A stretch of DNA of 64,000 bases from positions 1 through 64,000 of the forward strand of contig DVGI01000021.1 of the NCBI GenBank assembly GCA_018712805.1, read 5' to 3'. The stretch comes from Candidatus Fimenecus excrementavium (lineage in GTDB: Bacteria > Bacillota > Clostridia > Oscillospirales > Acutalibacteraceae). Positions 51,598-60,519 of this stretch are shown in pieces. The notes beneath the pieces were generated by a model that saw nothing but the letters and a program-made list of their open reading frames with translations, ran no database searches and was not told the DNA's origin. Numbering within the stretch: position 1 is the stretch's first letter; every line of letters starts with the position of its first letter. The position numbers and the translations under genes are program-made.

Positions 51598-52648
51598 ACA
51601 TATTCAGGTTTCGGTGTTCGGCCAGTCTCACTCCAAAGCGATCGGCGCCGTGATTGACGGGCTTCCGGCGGGCGTAAAAATCGACAGCGAAAAAGTCGCC
51701 GCGTTTATGCGCCGCCGCGCACCGGGCAACACGAAATATTCGACCAAACGCCGCGAAGCGGACGAGCCCGTTGTGCTTTCCGGCCTTGTGGACGGCGTAA
51801 CCTGCGGCGCACCGCTCGGCTTTTTGATTGAAAACACCAATACGCGCTCGAGCGATTACGACAACCTGCGCGCCGTGCCCCGACCGGGCCACGCGGATTA
51901 CCCCGCCAATGTGCGTTACGGCGGCTATCAGGACGTCGCCGGCGGCGGTCATTTTTCCGGCCGGCTCACCGCGCCGCTTTGCTTTGCGGGCGCCGTTTGT
52001 CTGCAAATTTTAGAGCAAAAAGGCGTGAAAGTGCAGGCGCATATTTATGAGCTTGCCGGCGTGCGGGATATTCCCTTTGACCCGATTACAATTACCGACG
52101 CGCGCCCCGGTGAAAAGGTGTTTCCGGTCATTTCCGACGCTTGCGGCGAAGAAATGAAGGCTGAAATTGAAAAAGCGCGGATGTCGGCGGACTCCGTCGG
52201 CGGCATTGTTGAATGTGCGGTGACCGGTATGCCCGCAGGGCTTGGTGACCCGATGTTTGACGGTGTTGAAAATCAGCTTGCGCGCAATATTTTCGGTGTT
52301 CCCGCCGTGAAAGGCTTGGAATTCGGCAACGGCTTTGCCTGCGTCAAACTGCGCGGCAGTCAAAACAACGACCCTTATACCATTGATGAAAACGGTAAAA
52401 TCGTTACCACCAGCAACAACAACGGCGGTATTTTGGGCGGGATTACCTCCGGCATGCCGATTTTGTTCCGCGTAGCGGTCAAGCCGACCTCCTCGATCGG
52501 CAAAGAACAGCAAAGCGTCAACCTGAACACCATGCAGCCGGAAAAATTGATCGTCCACGGCAGACATGACCCGTGTATCGTGCCGCGTGCCGTGCCGGTG
52601 ATTGAAGCGGTTACGGCAATTACCATGCTCGACATACTCGGATTTTAA
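51575..52648 (+). CDS. aroC: Chorismate synthase
   Basis: 357 residues. FMN-dependent trans-elimination of phosphate from EPSP. Conserved segments are FGQSHSKAIGAVIDGLPAG, RRAPGNTKYSTKRREADEP, RPGHADYPANVRYG, GGHFSGRLTAP and GRHDPCIVPRAVPVIEA. ATG 51575 follows GGGAGGAAAA; its first 23 bp lie within aroA. It needs reduced FMN from a separate reductase. Confidence 0.96.
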   Translation: MSSILTGKHIQVSVFGQSHSKAIGAVIDGLPAGVKIDSEKVAAFMRRRAPGNTKYSTKRREADEPVVLSGLVDGVTCGAPLGFLIENTNTRSSDYDNLRAVPRPGHADYPANVRYGGYQDVAGGGHFSGRLTAPLCFAGAVCLQILEQKGVKVQAHIYELAGVRDIPFDPITITDARPGEKVFPVISDACGEEMKAEIEKARMSADSVGGIVECAVTGMPAGLGDPMFDGVENQLARNIFGVPAVKGLEFGNGFACVKLRGSQNNDPYTIDENGKIVTTSNNNGGILGGITSGMPILFRVAVKPTSSIGKEQQSVNLNTMQPEKLIVHGRHDPCIVPRAVPVIEAVTAITMLDILGF

Positions 52649-52660
52649 CGGAGGGATTTT

Positions 52661-53812
52661 ATGGATATTCAAGAGTTGCGCGCCCAGATTGACCGAATTG
52701 ACGAAAAATTGGTGCCGCTGTTTTTAGAGCGTATGGGCGTTTCGTTAAAGGTCGCGGAATATAAGGCGGAAAATCATCTGCCGGTGCTTGACCGCGCGCG
52801 CGAACGTGCGCTTTTAAAGAAAGTGTCCGAAAAAACCGACGACCCCGATTTACAGCTTTATACAAGACTGCTGTATTTGTCGATTATGGGGCTTTCCCGG
52901 TCTTACCAGCACAAACAGCTCGACAAAAATGAGACGACGCTCGAAGAAAAACTGCGCGCCGCGATAAAAGCTTCCGACAAAAAGGATTTGCCGCAGGACG
53001 CCGTTGTCGCCTGCCAAGGGGTGGAGGGCGCTTACTCTTCGCTTGCCTGCGCGCGGCTTTTCAAACAGCCGGATATTTTGTTTTTCCAAAACTGGGAGGG
53101 CGTTTTCACGGCTGTGCAGGAAGGGCTTTGCCAATACGGCATTTTGCCGATTGAAAACAGTACCGCCGGCTCCGTCAACCAGGTTTATGACTTAATGAAC
53201 CGCCACAATTTTTATATTGTCCGCAGCATTCGCCTGCGTGTCGAGCACACCTTGCTTGCCAAAAAGGGCGTTAAGCTTTCGGAAGTGCGTGAAATCTTTT
53301 CACACGAACAGGCAATTCAGCAGTGCAGCGCATTTTTAGAGGGCTTGAAAGGCGTCAAAGTGACCGTTTGTGAAAATACGGCGGCCGCCGCCAAATGCGT
53401 GGCAGAAAGCGACCGGCGCGACATTGCGGCCATTTCTTCGAAAGACTGTATGGCGCTTTACGGGTTGGAGGCACTCGGCGAGAGCATTCAGAACAATTCC
53501 AACAACTATACGCGGTTTATCTGCATCGGCAAACAGCCGGAAATTTTCCCCGGCGCAAACAAAACGAGCCTGATGCTTACCCTTCAGCACAAACCCGGCG
53601 CGCTTTATGACGTGCTGTCGCGGTTTTACGCGCTCGATATTAACCTACTAAAGCTCGAAAGCCGTCCCAAACCGGGCAGCGATTTTGAATTTGTATTTTA
53701 TTTTGATATTGAAGCGTCGGTCTATTCCGAAGACTTCTTCCGCATGCTTTCCGAGCTTCAGGAATCCTGTGAACAGTTCAGCTATCTCGGCAGCTACACC
53801 GAAATTGTGTAA
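52661..53812 (+). CDS. pheA: Bifunctional chorismate mutase / prephenate dehydratase
   Basis: 383 residues. The chorismate mutase domain (1-90) has LRAQIDRIDEKLVPLFLERM. The prephenate dehydratase domain (about 108-290) has CQGVEGAYSSLACARLF, LPIENSTAGSVNQVYDLM and NNYTRFICIG. A C-terminal ACT domain (about 300-375) with TSLMLTLQHKPGALYDVLSRFY and the ESRP motif in KLESRPKPGSDFEFVFYFD senses phenylalanine. It supplies the Phe branch, complementing TyrA in the same operon. It is the last gene. Confidence 0.95.
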   Translation: MDIQELRAQIDRIDEKLVPLFLERMGVSLKVAEYKAENHLPVLDRARERALLKKVSEKTDDPDLQLYTRLLYLSIMGLSRSYQHKQLDKNETTLEEKLRAAIKASDKKDLPQDAVVACQGVEGAYSSLACARLFKQPDILFFQNWEGVFTAVQEGLCQYGILPIENSTAGSVNQVYDLMNRHNFYIVRSIRLRVEHTLLAKKGVKLSEVREIFSHEQAIQQCSAFLEGLKGVKVTVCENTAAAAKCVAESDRRDIAAISSKDCMALYGLEALGESIQNNSNNYTRFICIGKQPEIFPGANKTSLMLTLQHKPGALYDVLSRFYALDINLLKLESRPKPGSDFEFVFYFDIEASVYSEDFFRMLSELQESCEQFSYLGSYTEIV

Positions 53813-53869
53813 AAAGAAAATACAAAGCGAAGTTAATTTTTTGTTTACAAAACGTTCAACAAATGGCTA

Positions 53870-53897
53870 TTGTATCGAAATAATTTGCCGATATACT
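53870..53897 (+). promoter_or_regulatory. Promoter of the post-pheA short transcript
   Basis: TTGTAT (53870-53875), 16 bp, TATACT (53892-53897). Confidence 0.5.
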
Positions 53898-53903
53898 AAA
53901 GAC

Positions 53904-54042
53904 ATCAAATCAAGAGAGAGCATTTCTTGAGGCGATACAAACAGATTACCCCCTCTGTTTGGAAGAACTTTTTCATTTCTCCCCCTTTCTTTTAACAAAA
54001 GAGAAAAAAGCCGCCTGATTCCCCCTCAGGCGGTCTTTTTCT
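53904..54042 (+). ncRNA. Short terminated transcript: small RNA or micropeptide candidate
   Basis: A promoter and a strong terminator enclose about 140 nt with no known gene. Inside is a 22-codon frame (TTG 53927 to TAA 53995; LRRYKQITPSVWKNFFISPPFF) preceded by AAGAGAGAG. It ends with a Pro/Phe-rich tail just before the terminator, which looks like a leader-peptide unit but with no gene downstream on the same strand. It may be an sRNA, a micropeptide message or a displaced leader. Confidence 0.45.
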
Positions 54043-54046
54043 TTTT
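54009..54046 (+). terminator. Terminator of the short transcript
   Basis: A perfect 8-bp stem CCGCCTGA/TCAGGCGG (54011-54018 with 54026-54033) followed by CTTTTTC. Confidence 0.85.
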
Positions 54047-54065
54047 ATTTTCCTTTTTTATGAAT

Positions 54066-54104
54066 AAGAAAAACGCCGGATGCATTGCACCCGGCGTTTT
54101 TTGT
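54066..54104. terminator. Terminator of glnA (bidirectional)
   Basis: A stem of about 10 bp around CGCCGG/CCGGCG with A and T runs on both sides. Confidence 0.85.
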
Positions 54105-54110
54105 GTTGGA

Positions 54111-55433
54111 TTAATATTTGCAGAGGTAATTGTCGATTTCCCAACCGGTAACCTTGTTGCGATAATGACGCCACTCGCGAAGTTTGCCTTCGAGATATTT
54201 CTCGTAAACGTGTTCGCCGAGGGTCTCTTTGATGAACGGATCTTTCTGGAATTCGACCATCGCTTCTTCCAAAGAACCGGGCAGGCTGTCAATGCCTTCC
54301 GCTTCCAGTTCTTTCGAAGACATCGCGAAGATGTTCTTGTTGGTGCCTGCGGGTGCTGCGAGGTTCTGTTTGATACCGTCGAGGCCGGCTGCCAAGCAAA
54401 GCGCCATTTCAAGATAGGGGTTGCAGGACGGGTCGGGGCTGCGAAGCTCAATACGCGTGCCCATGCCGCGTGCCGCAGGAACACGAATCAAAGAGGAACG
54501 GTTCGAAGCGGACCAAGCGATGTAAACCGGTGCTTCATAGCCGGGAACCAGACGTTTGTAAGAGTTGACCAGCGGGTTAGCAACGGCGGTAATCGCTTTC
54601 ACGTGTTTGAGAACACCGGCGATGAAGTGCATTGCGGTTTCGCTGAGGCCCAGTTCTGCGTCGGGGTCATAGAACGCGTTTTTGCCGTCTTTCATCAAAG
54701 ACATGTTGGTGTGCATACCGGAACCGTTGATGCCGTAAACGGGCTTCGGCATGAACGTTGCGTGCAGGCCGTGACGGCGAGCATAGGTTTTAACAACATG
54801 TTTAAAGGTAACAACGTTGTCTGCGGTTTTCAGCGCTTCGTCAAAACGGAAGTCGATTTCGTGCTGACCCTGTGCCACTTCGTGGTGGGAAGCTTCAATT
54901 TCAAAGCCCATTTCTTCCAGCGCCAAGCAGATATCGCGGCGGCACTGTTCGCCCTGGTCGGAGGGACCCATATCGAAATAGCCCGCGACGTCGCCGGTCT
55001 TGGTGGTCGGGTTGCCTTCTTCATCCAACTGGAACAGGAAGAATTCGCATTCCGGACCGACGTTGAACGTATAGCCCATGTCTGCGGCTTCTTTAATGAC
55101 TTTTTTCAAAACGTTTCTCGGGTCGCCGAGGAATGGGGTTTTGCCGTCTGCGCAATAGACATCGCAAATCATGCGCGCAACGCGGTCTTTCCACGGCAGG
55201 ATGACGAAAGAATCATAATCCGGGCGGAGATACATGTCGGATTCATTGATGCGAACATAGCCCTCAATCGAGGAACCGTCGAACATGCATTTATTGTCCA
55301 GTGCTTTTTCGAGCTGGCTTTGGGTAATCGCAACATTTTTCAACTGACCGAAAATATCCGTGAACTGCAGACGGATAAACTGCACATCTTTCTCTTTTGC
55401 GATTCGCAAAACATCTTCTTTGGTGTAACCCAT
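54111..55433 (-). CDS. glnA: Glutamine synthetase, type I
   Basis: ATP-dependent synthesis of glutamine from glutamate and ammonia. 440 residues, the length of the Gram-positive GSI-alpha type. Conserved segments: [90 protein letters not shown] and [15 protein letters not shown]. The adenylylation tyrosine region of the enterobacterial type is not apparent. ATG 55433 follows AAGGGAG; the longer frame to 55529 is leader sequence. Expression probably runs through the leader hairpin described separately. Confidence 0.95.
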   Translation of the reverse strand: MGYTKEDVLRIAKEKDVQFIRLQFTDIFGQLKNVAITQSQLEKALDNKCMFDGSSIEGYVRINESDMYLRPDYDSFVILPWKDRVARMICDVYCADGKTPFLGDPRNVLKKVIKEAADMGYTFNVGPECEFFLFQLDEEGNPTTKTGDVAGYFDMGPSDQGEQCRRDICLALEEMGFEIEASHHEVAQGQHEIDFRFDEALKTADNVVTFKHVVKTYARRHGLHATFMPKPVYGINGSGMHTNMSLMKDGKNAFYDPDAELGLSETAMHFIAGVLKHVKAITAVANPLVNSYKRLVPGYEAPVYIAWSASNRSSLIRVPAARGMGTRIELRSPDPSCNPYLEMALCLAAGLDGIKQNLAAPAGTNKNIFAMSSKELEAEGIDSLPGSLEEAMVEFQKDPFIKETLGEHVYEKYLEGKLREWRHYRNKVTGWEIDNYLCKY

Positions 55434-55449
55434 TTGAATGACTCCCTTC

Positions 55450-55496
55450 AAAAATAAAAAAAGACAACGAGACCTTTTTAAAGACCTCGTTGTCTT
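55450..55496 (-). terminator. Hairpin with U-run at the 5' end of the glnA mRNA
   Basis: On the minus strand a perfect 11-bp stem (55486-55496 with 55461-55471) starts about six bases after the predicted transcription start and is followed by a long T run. It looks like an intrinsic terminator between promoter and gene, so either an attenuator or a stabilising 5' hairpin. Confidence 0.75.
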
Positions 55497-55508
55497 CCGT
55501 ATGCCACT

Positions 55509-55536
55509 ATTATAGCAGTCCGCAAACAAAAGTCAA
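55509..55536 (-). promoter_or_regulatory. Promoter of glnA
   Basis: Minus strand TTGACT (55531-55536), 16 bp, TATAAT (55509-55514). Confidence 0.85.
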
Positions 55537-55666
55537 TAAAAAAAACAACATTTTTTCCTTTTTGTCGCATTGAACAAAAACCGATTTATATTGTTTCGGC
55601 GGCTTTGTCGGTTTTATAAAGAAAAAATCAAGTTATTTCCATTACTTCCATAACAGAATTTGGAGC

Positions 55667-55695
55667 GTGAAATCCGCTTGACGGTTTGCTATAAT
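55667..55695 (+). promoter_or_regulatory. Extended -10 promoter of the SH3b gene
   Basis: TATAAT (55690-55695) preceded by the extended TGC; the -35 box is poor (GTGAAA, 17 bp upstream). A hairpin TCCGGC/GCCGGA (55709-55725) follows just before the ribosome binding site. Confidence 0.6.
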
Positions 55696-55740
55696 GACAC
55701 CACACACATCCGGCGCTTTGCCGGACAAGGAGGTATTTGT

Positions 55741-56721
55741 GTGAAAAAAACAACCAAACGAATTTTAACTTTGTGTCTTACGCTGTCTTTGCTGCTGCTT
55801 TGCGCCCTGCCCGCATTCGGCGCGGACGCAAACAGCAAGGCGGGCACGGTTCGGATTACATCCGGCAGCTTGAATGTGCGTGCACAGGCGAGCACTTCGT
55901 CCTCGGTCATTTCCTCTTTGTATAAAGGGGAGACCGTAACCCTCCTGCAAAAAAGCGGGAGCTTCTGGAAAGTGGAGTACGCGCAAGGCCGCTACGGCTA
56001 TGTTGCGGCAAGCTATATTGACGAAGTCCCCGGCAGTTACGCCGCCACCGTCCGCACGTCCAGCGGCAACTTAAATGTCCGCACGGGCGCTTCCACCGCA
56101 TACAGCGTAAAAACGTCGCTGCCGAGCGGCAGGGTCGTCGTTGTGCTTTCGCAGTCCGGCGGCTGGGCGAAAATCCTGTATAACGGGAAAAGCACAGGTT
56201 ATGTGAGCGCGGCTTATCTGCAAACTGCCTCTTCGGGCTCGAACGGCTATGCGGCGATTAAACTTTCCGTTGTCAGCTTCAAGCAAAACGATTCCCGCTG
56301 GTCGGGGATTAAAATCGGTACCCAGGGGGATACCATCGGTTCTTCCGGCTGTACCACCACAGCGCTCGCAATGACCGAAAGCTTCCGCACCGGCACAACC
56401 ATTACACCGGCGGGCATGGTGTCCAAACTCACCTATGCGCCGGCAGGGTGGCTTTACTGGCCGTCCAACTATGTGACGACCACCGATGGCACCAATTATT
56501 TGCAGACAATTTACAACTTGCTCAAAAGCGGCAAACCCGCGATTTTGGGTGCCAAGAAATCTTCCGGCTCGCAGCACTGGGTTGTCGTGACCGGCTTTGT
56601 CGGCGGCGCGCTTTCCGCGGCAAATTTCACAATCAACGACCCCGGTTCCAACACAAGAACCACGCTTTCCGCCTTTTTAAATGCCTATCCGAATTTCTAC
56701 AAATTGGCATACTATAAATAA
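55741..56721 (+). CDS. Secreted SH3b protein with C39-like peptidase domain
   Basis: 326 residues. Signal peptide (1-28, likely cut after AFGA), two bacterial SH3 domains (about 36-92 and 100-158) that bind peptidoglycan, then a papain-like C39_2 fold (about 175-326). Catalytic Cys is in GSSGCTTTALAM, His in SQHWVVVTGF and Asp in INDPGSN. The domain set fits a cell-wall associated cysteine peptidase or amidase. GTG start at 55741 with AAGGAGGT. Monocistronic. Confidence 0.85.
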   Translation: MKKTTKRILTLCLTLSLLLLCALPAFGADANSKAGTVRITSGSLNVRAQASTSSSVISSLYKGETVTLLQKSGSFWKVEYAQGRYGYVAASYIDEVPGSYAATVRTSSGNLNVRTGASTAYSVKTSLPSGRVVVVLSQSGGWAKILYNGKSTGYVSAAYLQTASSGSNGYAAIKLSVVSFKQNDSRWSGIKIGTQGDTIGSSGCTTTALAMTESFRTGTTITPAGMVSKLTYAPAGWLYWPSNYVTTTDGTNYLQTIYNLLKSGKPAILGAKKSSGSQHWVVVTGFVGGALSAANFTINDPGSNTRTTLSAFLNAYPNFYKLAYYK

Positions 56722-56739
56722 CAGCGGCAAAGTAAGCGA

Positions 56740-56772
56740 AACGGCAGGGAATTCCCTGCCGTTTTTTCTTTT
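56740..56772 (+). terminator. Terminator after the SH3b gene
   Basis: A perfect palindrome (AACGGCAGGGAA and its complement, 56740-56763) followed by TTTTTCTTTTC. Confidence 0.9.
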
Positions 56773-56791
56773 CTTGCAATGCCCAAATCGA

Positions 56792-56820
56792 TTGACGGGA
56801 GCGGCAAAATCTTTTATAAT
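56792..56820 (+). promoter_or_regulatory. Promoter of the alpha/beta hydrolase gene
   Basis: TTGACG (56792-56797), 17 bp, TATAAT (56815-56820). Confidence 0.85.
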
Positions 56821-56898
56821 TTTCTTAAACCCCGGCGAAGTTTTATTCTAATGTTTATAAATGTATATATAAGATGAAATGAAGCGGAGAAAACAAAA

Positions 56899-57792
56899 AT
56901 GGCACAAGAAGTCACCCGAAAAGACATTTGGTTCTCGTCCGAAGGCACCGATTGCGCCGCCTGGCTGTATGTTTCAGACACGGGAAAGCAGCCGGTTATC
57001 GTTATGGCGCACGGGCTCGGCTCCACAAGGGACATGCGCTTAGACGCGTTTGCCTCCTCCTTTGCCGAAGCGGGTTTCGCCTGTTTTCTGTTCGATTACC
57101 GGAACAACGGCGACAGCAAAGGCGATAAGCGCTATCGGGTAAACGTCAAAGAACAGCTCGAAGACTGGAACAACGCCGTAGACTTTGTCAAAACGCTTGA
57201 CAATATCGATACGGACCGTCTGTTCTTGTTCGGAACGTCTTTCAGCGGCGGGCACGTGATGACGCTTTCTGCAAAACGAAACGACATTCGCGGCACGATT
57301 GCCCAGTGCCCTTATACAGATACATTCGCGTCTGTGTTCGCCGTTCCCGCTGTGACAAGTCTGAAACTGGTTTTAACGCTTTGTGCCGATTGCGTTACAA
57401 GGCTGTTCGGGCACAAAATCATGGTGCCGCTTGCAGGCAAACCGAACGAACGGGCGCTGATGGTGGCGGAAAACTATACCTATTATCTCGACCTGATGGC
57501 GGGAAACAGCAAAACCTTCCGTAACATCACTCCCGTGGAAACGGTGCTCGAATTTTTCAAATACCGCCCCGGGAAATATGCGAAAGATATTCGCACGCCG
57601 ATTTATTATGCCGTGTGCGCAAAAGACGAGGTCGCGCCCGCGAAAAAAACGCTGGAATACGCAAAGCAAAGCCCATTGGGCACCATTAAGTTATATGACT
57701 GCGGCCATTTTGACATTTACGGAAGCCCCTATTTTGAAGAGGCGAGTGCGGATTATATAAACTTCTTTCAAAGTCTGACAGCTCAAAAATAG
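56899..57792 (+). CDS. Alpha/beta hydrolase
   Basis: 297-residue cytosolic hydrolase of the dienelactone-hydrolase/acyl-peptidase branch. Oxyanion-hole motif MAHGLGSTRDM, nucleophile elbow GTSFSGGH, catalytic Asp in AKDEVAP and His in CGHFDIY. Natural substrate unknown. Monocistronic; ribosome binding site GCGGAG. Confidence 0.85.
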   Translation: MAQEVTRKDIWFSSEGTDCAAWLYVSDTGKQPVIVMAHGLGSTRDMRLDAFASSFAEAGFACFLFDYRNNGDSKGDKRYRVNVKEQLEDWNNAVDFVKTLDNIDTDRLFLFGTSFSGGHVMTLSAKRNDIRGTIAQCPYTDTFASVFAVPAVTSLKLVLTLCADCVTRLFGHKIMVPLAGKPNERALMVAENYTYYLDLMAGNSKTFRNITPVETVLEFFKYRPGKYAKDIRTPIYYAVCAKDEVAPAKKTLEYAKQSPLGTIKLYDCGHFDIYGSPYFEEASADYINFFQSLTAQK

Positions 57793-57818
57793 GCGGCGCG
57801 CAAAAATCCGAAAATCGC

Positions 57819-57847
57819 TTGACTTTCCGCAAGAAGTTTGCTATAAT
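57819..57847 (+). promoter_or_regulatory. Promoter of rpsF-ssb-rpsR
   Basis: TTGACT (57819-57824), 17 bp, TATAAT (57842-57847). Confidence 0.9.
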
Positions 57848-57859
57848 TACAAACCGCTG

Positions 57860-57932
57860 TAAAATAATTATCGCGTTTTACAGCTCCTTCCCGCAGGTAA
57901 ATTTGAAATGAAGTCTGCGGGCGAAAGTCCAT
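57860..57932 (+). promoter_or_regulatory. Structured leader of rpsF (possible S6:S18 autoregulation)
   Basis: Two hairpins lie between promoter and rpsF: GCTGTAAAA/TTTTACAGC and CCCGCAG/CTGCGGG. In many bacteria the rpsF leader is bound by the S6:S18 complex to control this operon; I see a structured leader but cannot confirm the conserved binding motif. Confidence 0.45.
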
Positions 57933-57949
57933 AAGGAGGTGCAAAAAGA

Positions 57950-58228
57950 ATGTCTAAGTATGAAGCAGTTGTTGTCCTCTCCGTGAAAAACGGCGACGAG
58001 GCAACCCAGAGCCTGGTGGCAAAGTTCAAGGCTCTTGTCGAAGCGAACGGCACTCTCGAAAGCGTTGATGAATGGGGCAAGAGAAAGCTTGCTTACGAAA
58101 TCGACGACGAGGCCGAAGGCTATTATGTTCTCTTCAACTTCGAAAGCGAACCGGCTTTCCCGGCGGAATTTGAGCGTATTGCCAACATTACCGACGGCGT
58201 GCTGCGTTCCCTTGTTGTGAAGCAGTAA
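57950..58228 (+). CDS. rpsF: 30S ribosomal protein S6
   Basis: 92-residue ribosomal protein that pairs with S18. MSKYEAVVVLS start, WGKRKLAYEIDDEAEGYYVLFNF core. ATG 57950 follows AAGGAGGT. The order rpsF-ssb-rpsR is universal in Firmicutes. Confidence 0.97.
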   Translation: MSKYEAVVVLSVKNGDEATQSLVAKFKALVEANGTLESVDEWGKRKLAYEIDDEAEGYYVLFNFESEPAFPAEFERIANITDGVLRSLVVKQ

Positions 58229-58243
58229 TCGGAGGGAAAAAGC

Positions 58244-58714
58244 ATGTTAAACTGTGCAATTATTATGGGCCGCCTGACGGCTGACCCCGAGCTTCGCACG
58301 ACCGGTAACGGCACTTCGGTCACTTCTTTCTCTGTCGCGGTGGACCGCTCGTTTGTCCGCGCGGGTGAAGAAAGACAGACCGATTTTATCAATGTGGTCG
58401 CCTGGCGGCAGACCGCAGAATTTGTTACCAGATATTTTCACAAAGGTTCCATGATTGCGGTTCAAGGTTCGATTCAGACCCGCAATTATGAGGACAAAAA
58501 CGGCAATAAACGCACCGCAGTCGAAATTGTGGCAAACAACGTTTCCTTCTGCGGCAGCAAAGCGGAATCCGGCACTTCTTCGGCGCCGGCGGCTTCCCGT
58601 CCCGCGCCCGCTTATCAGGGCGGCAATACGGACGGCTTCTCGGTGCTTCCCACGTCTGATGACGACGCGTTCCCGTTCGGCGGAAGCGATGAGGACGACG
58701 GCCTGCCGTTTTAA
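58244..58714 (+). CDS. ssb: Single-stranded DNA-binding protein
   Basis: 156 residues. OB-fold (1-107) with MLNCAIIMGRLTADPELR and FINVVAWRQTAEFV, flexible Gly/Ala/Pro linker and the acidic protein-recruiting tail DEDDGLPF. It is translated from AATCGGAGG, 15 bp after rpsF. Confidence 0.97.
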   Translation: MLNCAIIMGRLTADPELRTTGNGTSVTSFSVAVDRSFVRAGEERQTDFINVVAWRQTAEFVTRYFHKGSMIAVQGSIQTRNYEDKNGNKRTAVEIVANNVSFCGSKAESGTSSAPAASRPAPAYQGGNTDGFSVLPTSDDDAFPFGGSDEDDGLPF

Positions 58715-58746
58715 CGGATATTGATTTTGAATAAGGAGGATTTACA

Positions 58747-58995
58747 ATGGCTTACGATAAAGCACAGGGCGGACGCCCGATGAACAGAAAACGCAAAAAA
58801 GTTTGCTCTTTCTGTGTGGAAAAAGTAGATAAGATTGATTATAAAGACGCGGCAAAACTGCGCCGCTATACTTCTGAACGCGCAAAGATTCTTCCCCGCC
58901 GTGTAACCGGCACTTGCGCTTATCATCAGAGAGAGCTCACCACGGCTATCAAACGTGCAAGAGCGATCGCCATTCTGCCCTACACTGCGGACTAA
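58747..58995 (+). CDS. rpsR: 30S ribosomal protein S18
   Basis: 82 residues, longer at the N-terminus than E. coli S18. It contains cysteines of the zinc-binding (C+) type: CSFC and a later Cys in [25 protein letters not shown] and the basic [13 protein letters not shown] end are diagnostic. Confidence 0.96.
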   Translation: MAYDKAQGGRPMNRKRKKVCSFCVEKVDKIDYKDAAKLRRYTSERAKILPRRVTGTCAYHQRELTTAIKRARAIAILPYTAD

Positions 58996-59053
58996 CCTGT
59001 TTTCAGGCGGTTCCACGGCAGAATCCCGTTCGCCCGCTGTGGCGCAACACACC

Positions 59054-59085
59054 AAAAAGGGCGACCTTCGGGTTGCCCTTTTTCA
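59054..59085 (+). terminator. Terminator after rpsR
   Basis: A 13-bp stem (59054-59066 with 59071-59083, one G-T pair) ending in a T run. Confidence 0.9.
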
Positions 59086-59131
59086 ACTTTGCAAGGGTTT
59101 TGCATATTTTTGCGCCCGAATAGGGAAATCG

Positions 59132-59147
59132 TGAATAAAAATTGCAT
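59132..59147 (+). promoter_or_regulatory. Second, weaker ARG box candidate
   Basis: TGAATAAAAATTGCAT resembles one ARG box with mismatches in the second half, 63 bp upstream of the strong site. Confidence 0.4.
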
Positions 59148-59194
59148 AAAACCGGCTTCGGATTGTATATTTATAATATCCAATCTGCCGAATA

Positions 59195-59210
59195 TTGAAT
59201 AAATATTCAA
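59195..59210 (+). promoter_or_regulatory. ARG box (ArgR/AhrC operator) before argG
   Basis: TTGAATAAATATTCAA, a perfect palindrome matching the arginine-repressor consensus, eight bases upstream of the -35 box. Arginine-dependent repression of the operon is expected. Confidence 0.85.
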
Positions 59211-59217
59211 AAAGCAC

Positions 59218-59245
59218 TTGATTTTATGCGAAAAAGGCGTATAAT
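59218..59245 (+). promoter_or_regulatory. Promoter of the arginine operon
   Basis: TTGATT (59218-59223), 16 bp, TATAAT (59240-59245). Confidence 0.85.
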
Positions 59246-59286
59246 CACAGCAGAACAAAAAACACGAATCCGGGAGGTTCTTCATT

Positions 59287-60519
59287 ATGAAAAAAGATAT
59301 TAAAAAAGTGGTTCTTGCCTATTCCGGCGGCCTGGATACTTCTATTATCATTCCGTGGCTGAAAGAAAACTACAACAACTGCGAAGTCATTGCCGTTTCC
59401 GGCGACGTCGGTCAGGGCACCGAGCTTGACGGGCTCGAAGAAAAGGCTCTGAAAACCGGCGCTTCCAAGCTGTATGTTTTGGACCTCAAAAAGGAATATG
59501 TGGAAGATTACATTTGGCCGTGCTTGAAAGCGGGCGCGGACTATGAAACCTATCTGCTCGGCACTTCCCACGCGCGTCCCTGCATCGCCAAAGGCTTGGC
59601 GGAAATCGCTAAAAAAGAGGGCGCCGACGCGATTTGCCATGGCTGCACCGGCAAGGGTAACGACCAGGTGCGTTTCGAGCTGACGCTCAAAGCGCTTGCG
59701 CCGGAAATGGAAATCATCGCCCCCTGGCGGGAGTGGAATATCAAATCCCGTGAAGAGGAAATCGAATATGCCGAAGCGCATAACATTCCGCTGAAAATCA
59801 ACCGCGAGACCAACTATTCCAAAGATAAAAACGTGTGGCACCTGTCGCATGAAGGTTTGGACCTCGAAGACCCGGCGAACGAGCCGCAATACAGCAAACC
59901 CGGCTTCCTCGAATTGGGCGTCGCGCCCGAACAGGCACCCGACAAGCCGACCTATGTCACCATTCACTTTGAAAAAGGTGTTCCGACCGCGATTGACGGG
60001 AAAGAAATGGAAGGCCTTGCAATCGTCGAAAAGCTCAACGAGCTCGGCGGTGCAAACGGCATCGGCCTTTTGGACATCGTCGAGAACCGTTTGGTCGGCA
60101 TGAAGTCCAGAGGCGTTTATGAGACTCCCGGCGGCACAATCCTTTACAAAGCCCACGAGCTTTTGGAAATGATTACGCTTGACCGCGAGACCTCGCACTA
60201 TAAAAAACTTGTTTCCCAGAAATTCGGCGAGCTTGTCTATTTCGGCCAGTGGTTCACCCCGCTGCGCGAAGCGCTTTCCGCGTTCGTCGACAAGACCCAG
60301 GAGACTGTGACCGGCGACGTCAAACTGAAACTTTACAAAGGCAATATCATCAACGCCGGCGTAACTTCCCCCTATACGCTGTATGACGAAAATATCGCGT
60401 CCTTCGGCGAAGACGGCGGCGCTTATAACCAGGCGGATGCCGCAGGCTTCATTAACCTGTTCGGCCTGCCGATTAAGGTAAAAGCTTTGCTGGACGCAAA
60501 ACGCGAACAGAACCAGTAA
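59287..60519 (+). CDS. argG: Argininosuccinate synthase
   Basis: 410 residues. ATP-dependent ligation of citrulline and aspartate. PP-loop [32 protein letters not shown] and GRETNY-type segment [19 protein letters not shown]. Ribosome binding site CGGGAGG. First gene of the arginine operon under the ARG box. Confidence 0.96.
   Translation: MKKDIKKVVLAYSGGLDTSIIIPWLKENYNNCEVIAVSGDVGQGTELDGLEEKALKTGASKLYVLDLKKEYVEDYIWPCLKAGADYETYLLGTSHARPCIAKGLAEIAKKEGADAICHGCTGKGNDQVRFELTLKALAPEMEIIAPWREWNIKSREEEIEYAEAHNIPLKINRETNYSKDKNVWHLSHEGLDLEDPANEPQYSKPGFLELGVAPEQAPDKPTYVTIHFEKGVPTAIDGKEMEGLAIVEKLNELGGANGIGLLDIVENRLVGMKSRGVYETPGGTILYKAHELLEMITLDRETSHYKKLVSQKFGELVYFGQWFTPLREALSAFVDKTQETVTGDVKLKLYKGNIINAGVTSPYTLYDENIASFGEDGGAYNQADAAGFINLFGLPIKVKALLDAKREQNQ

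Noticed and set aside
54060..55457. A 465-codon open frame on the plus strand opposite glnA
   Set aside because: It is the mirror of glnA codon usage. It has no homology, ribosome binding site or promoter, whereas glnA is unmistakable.
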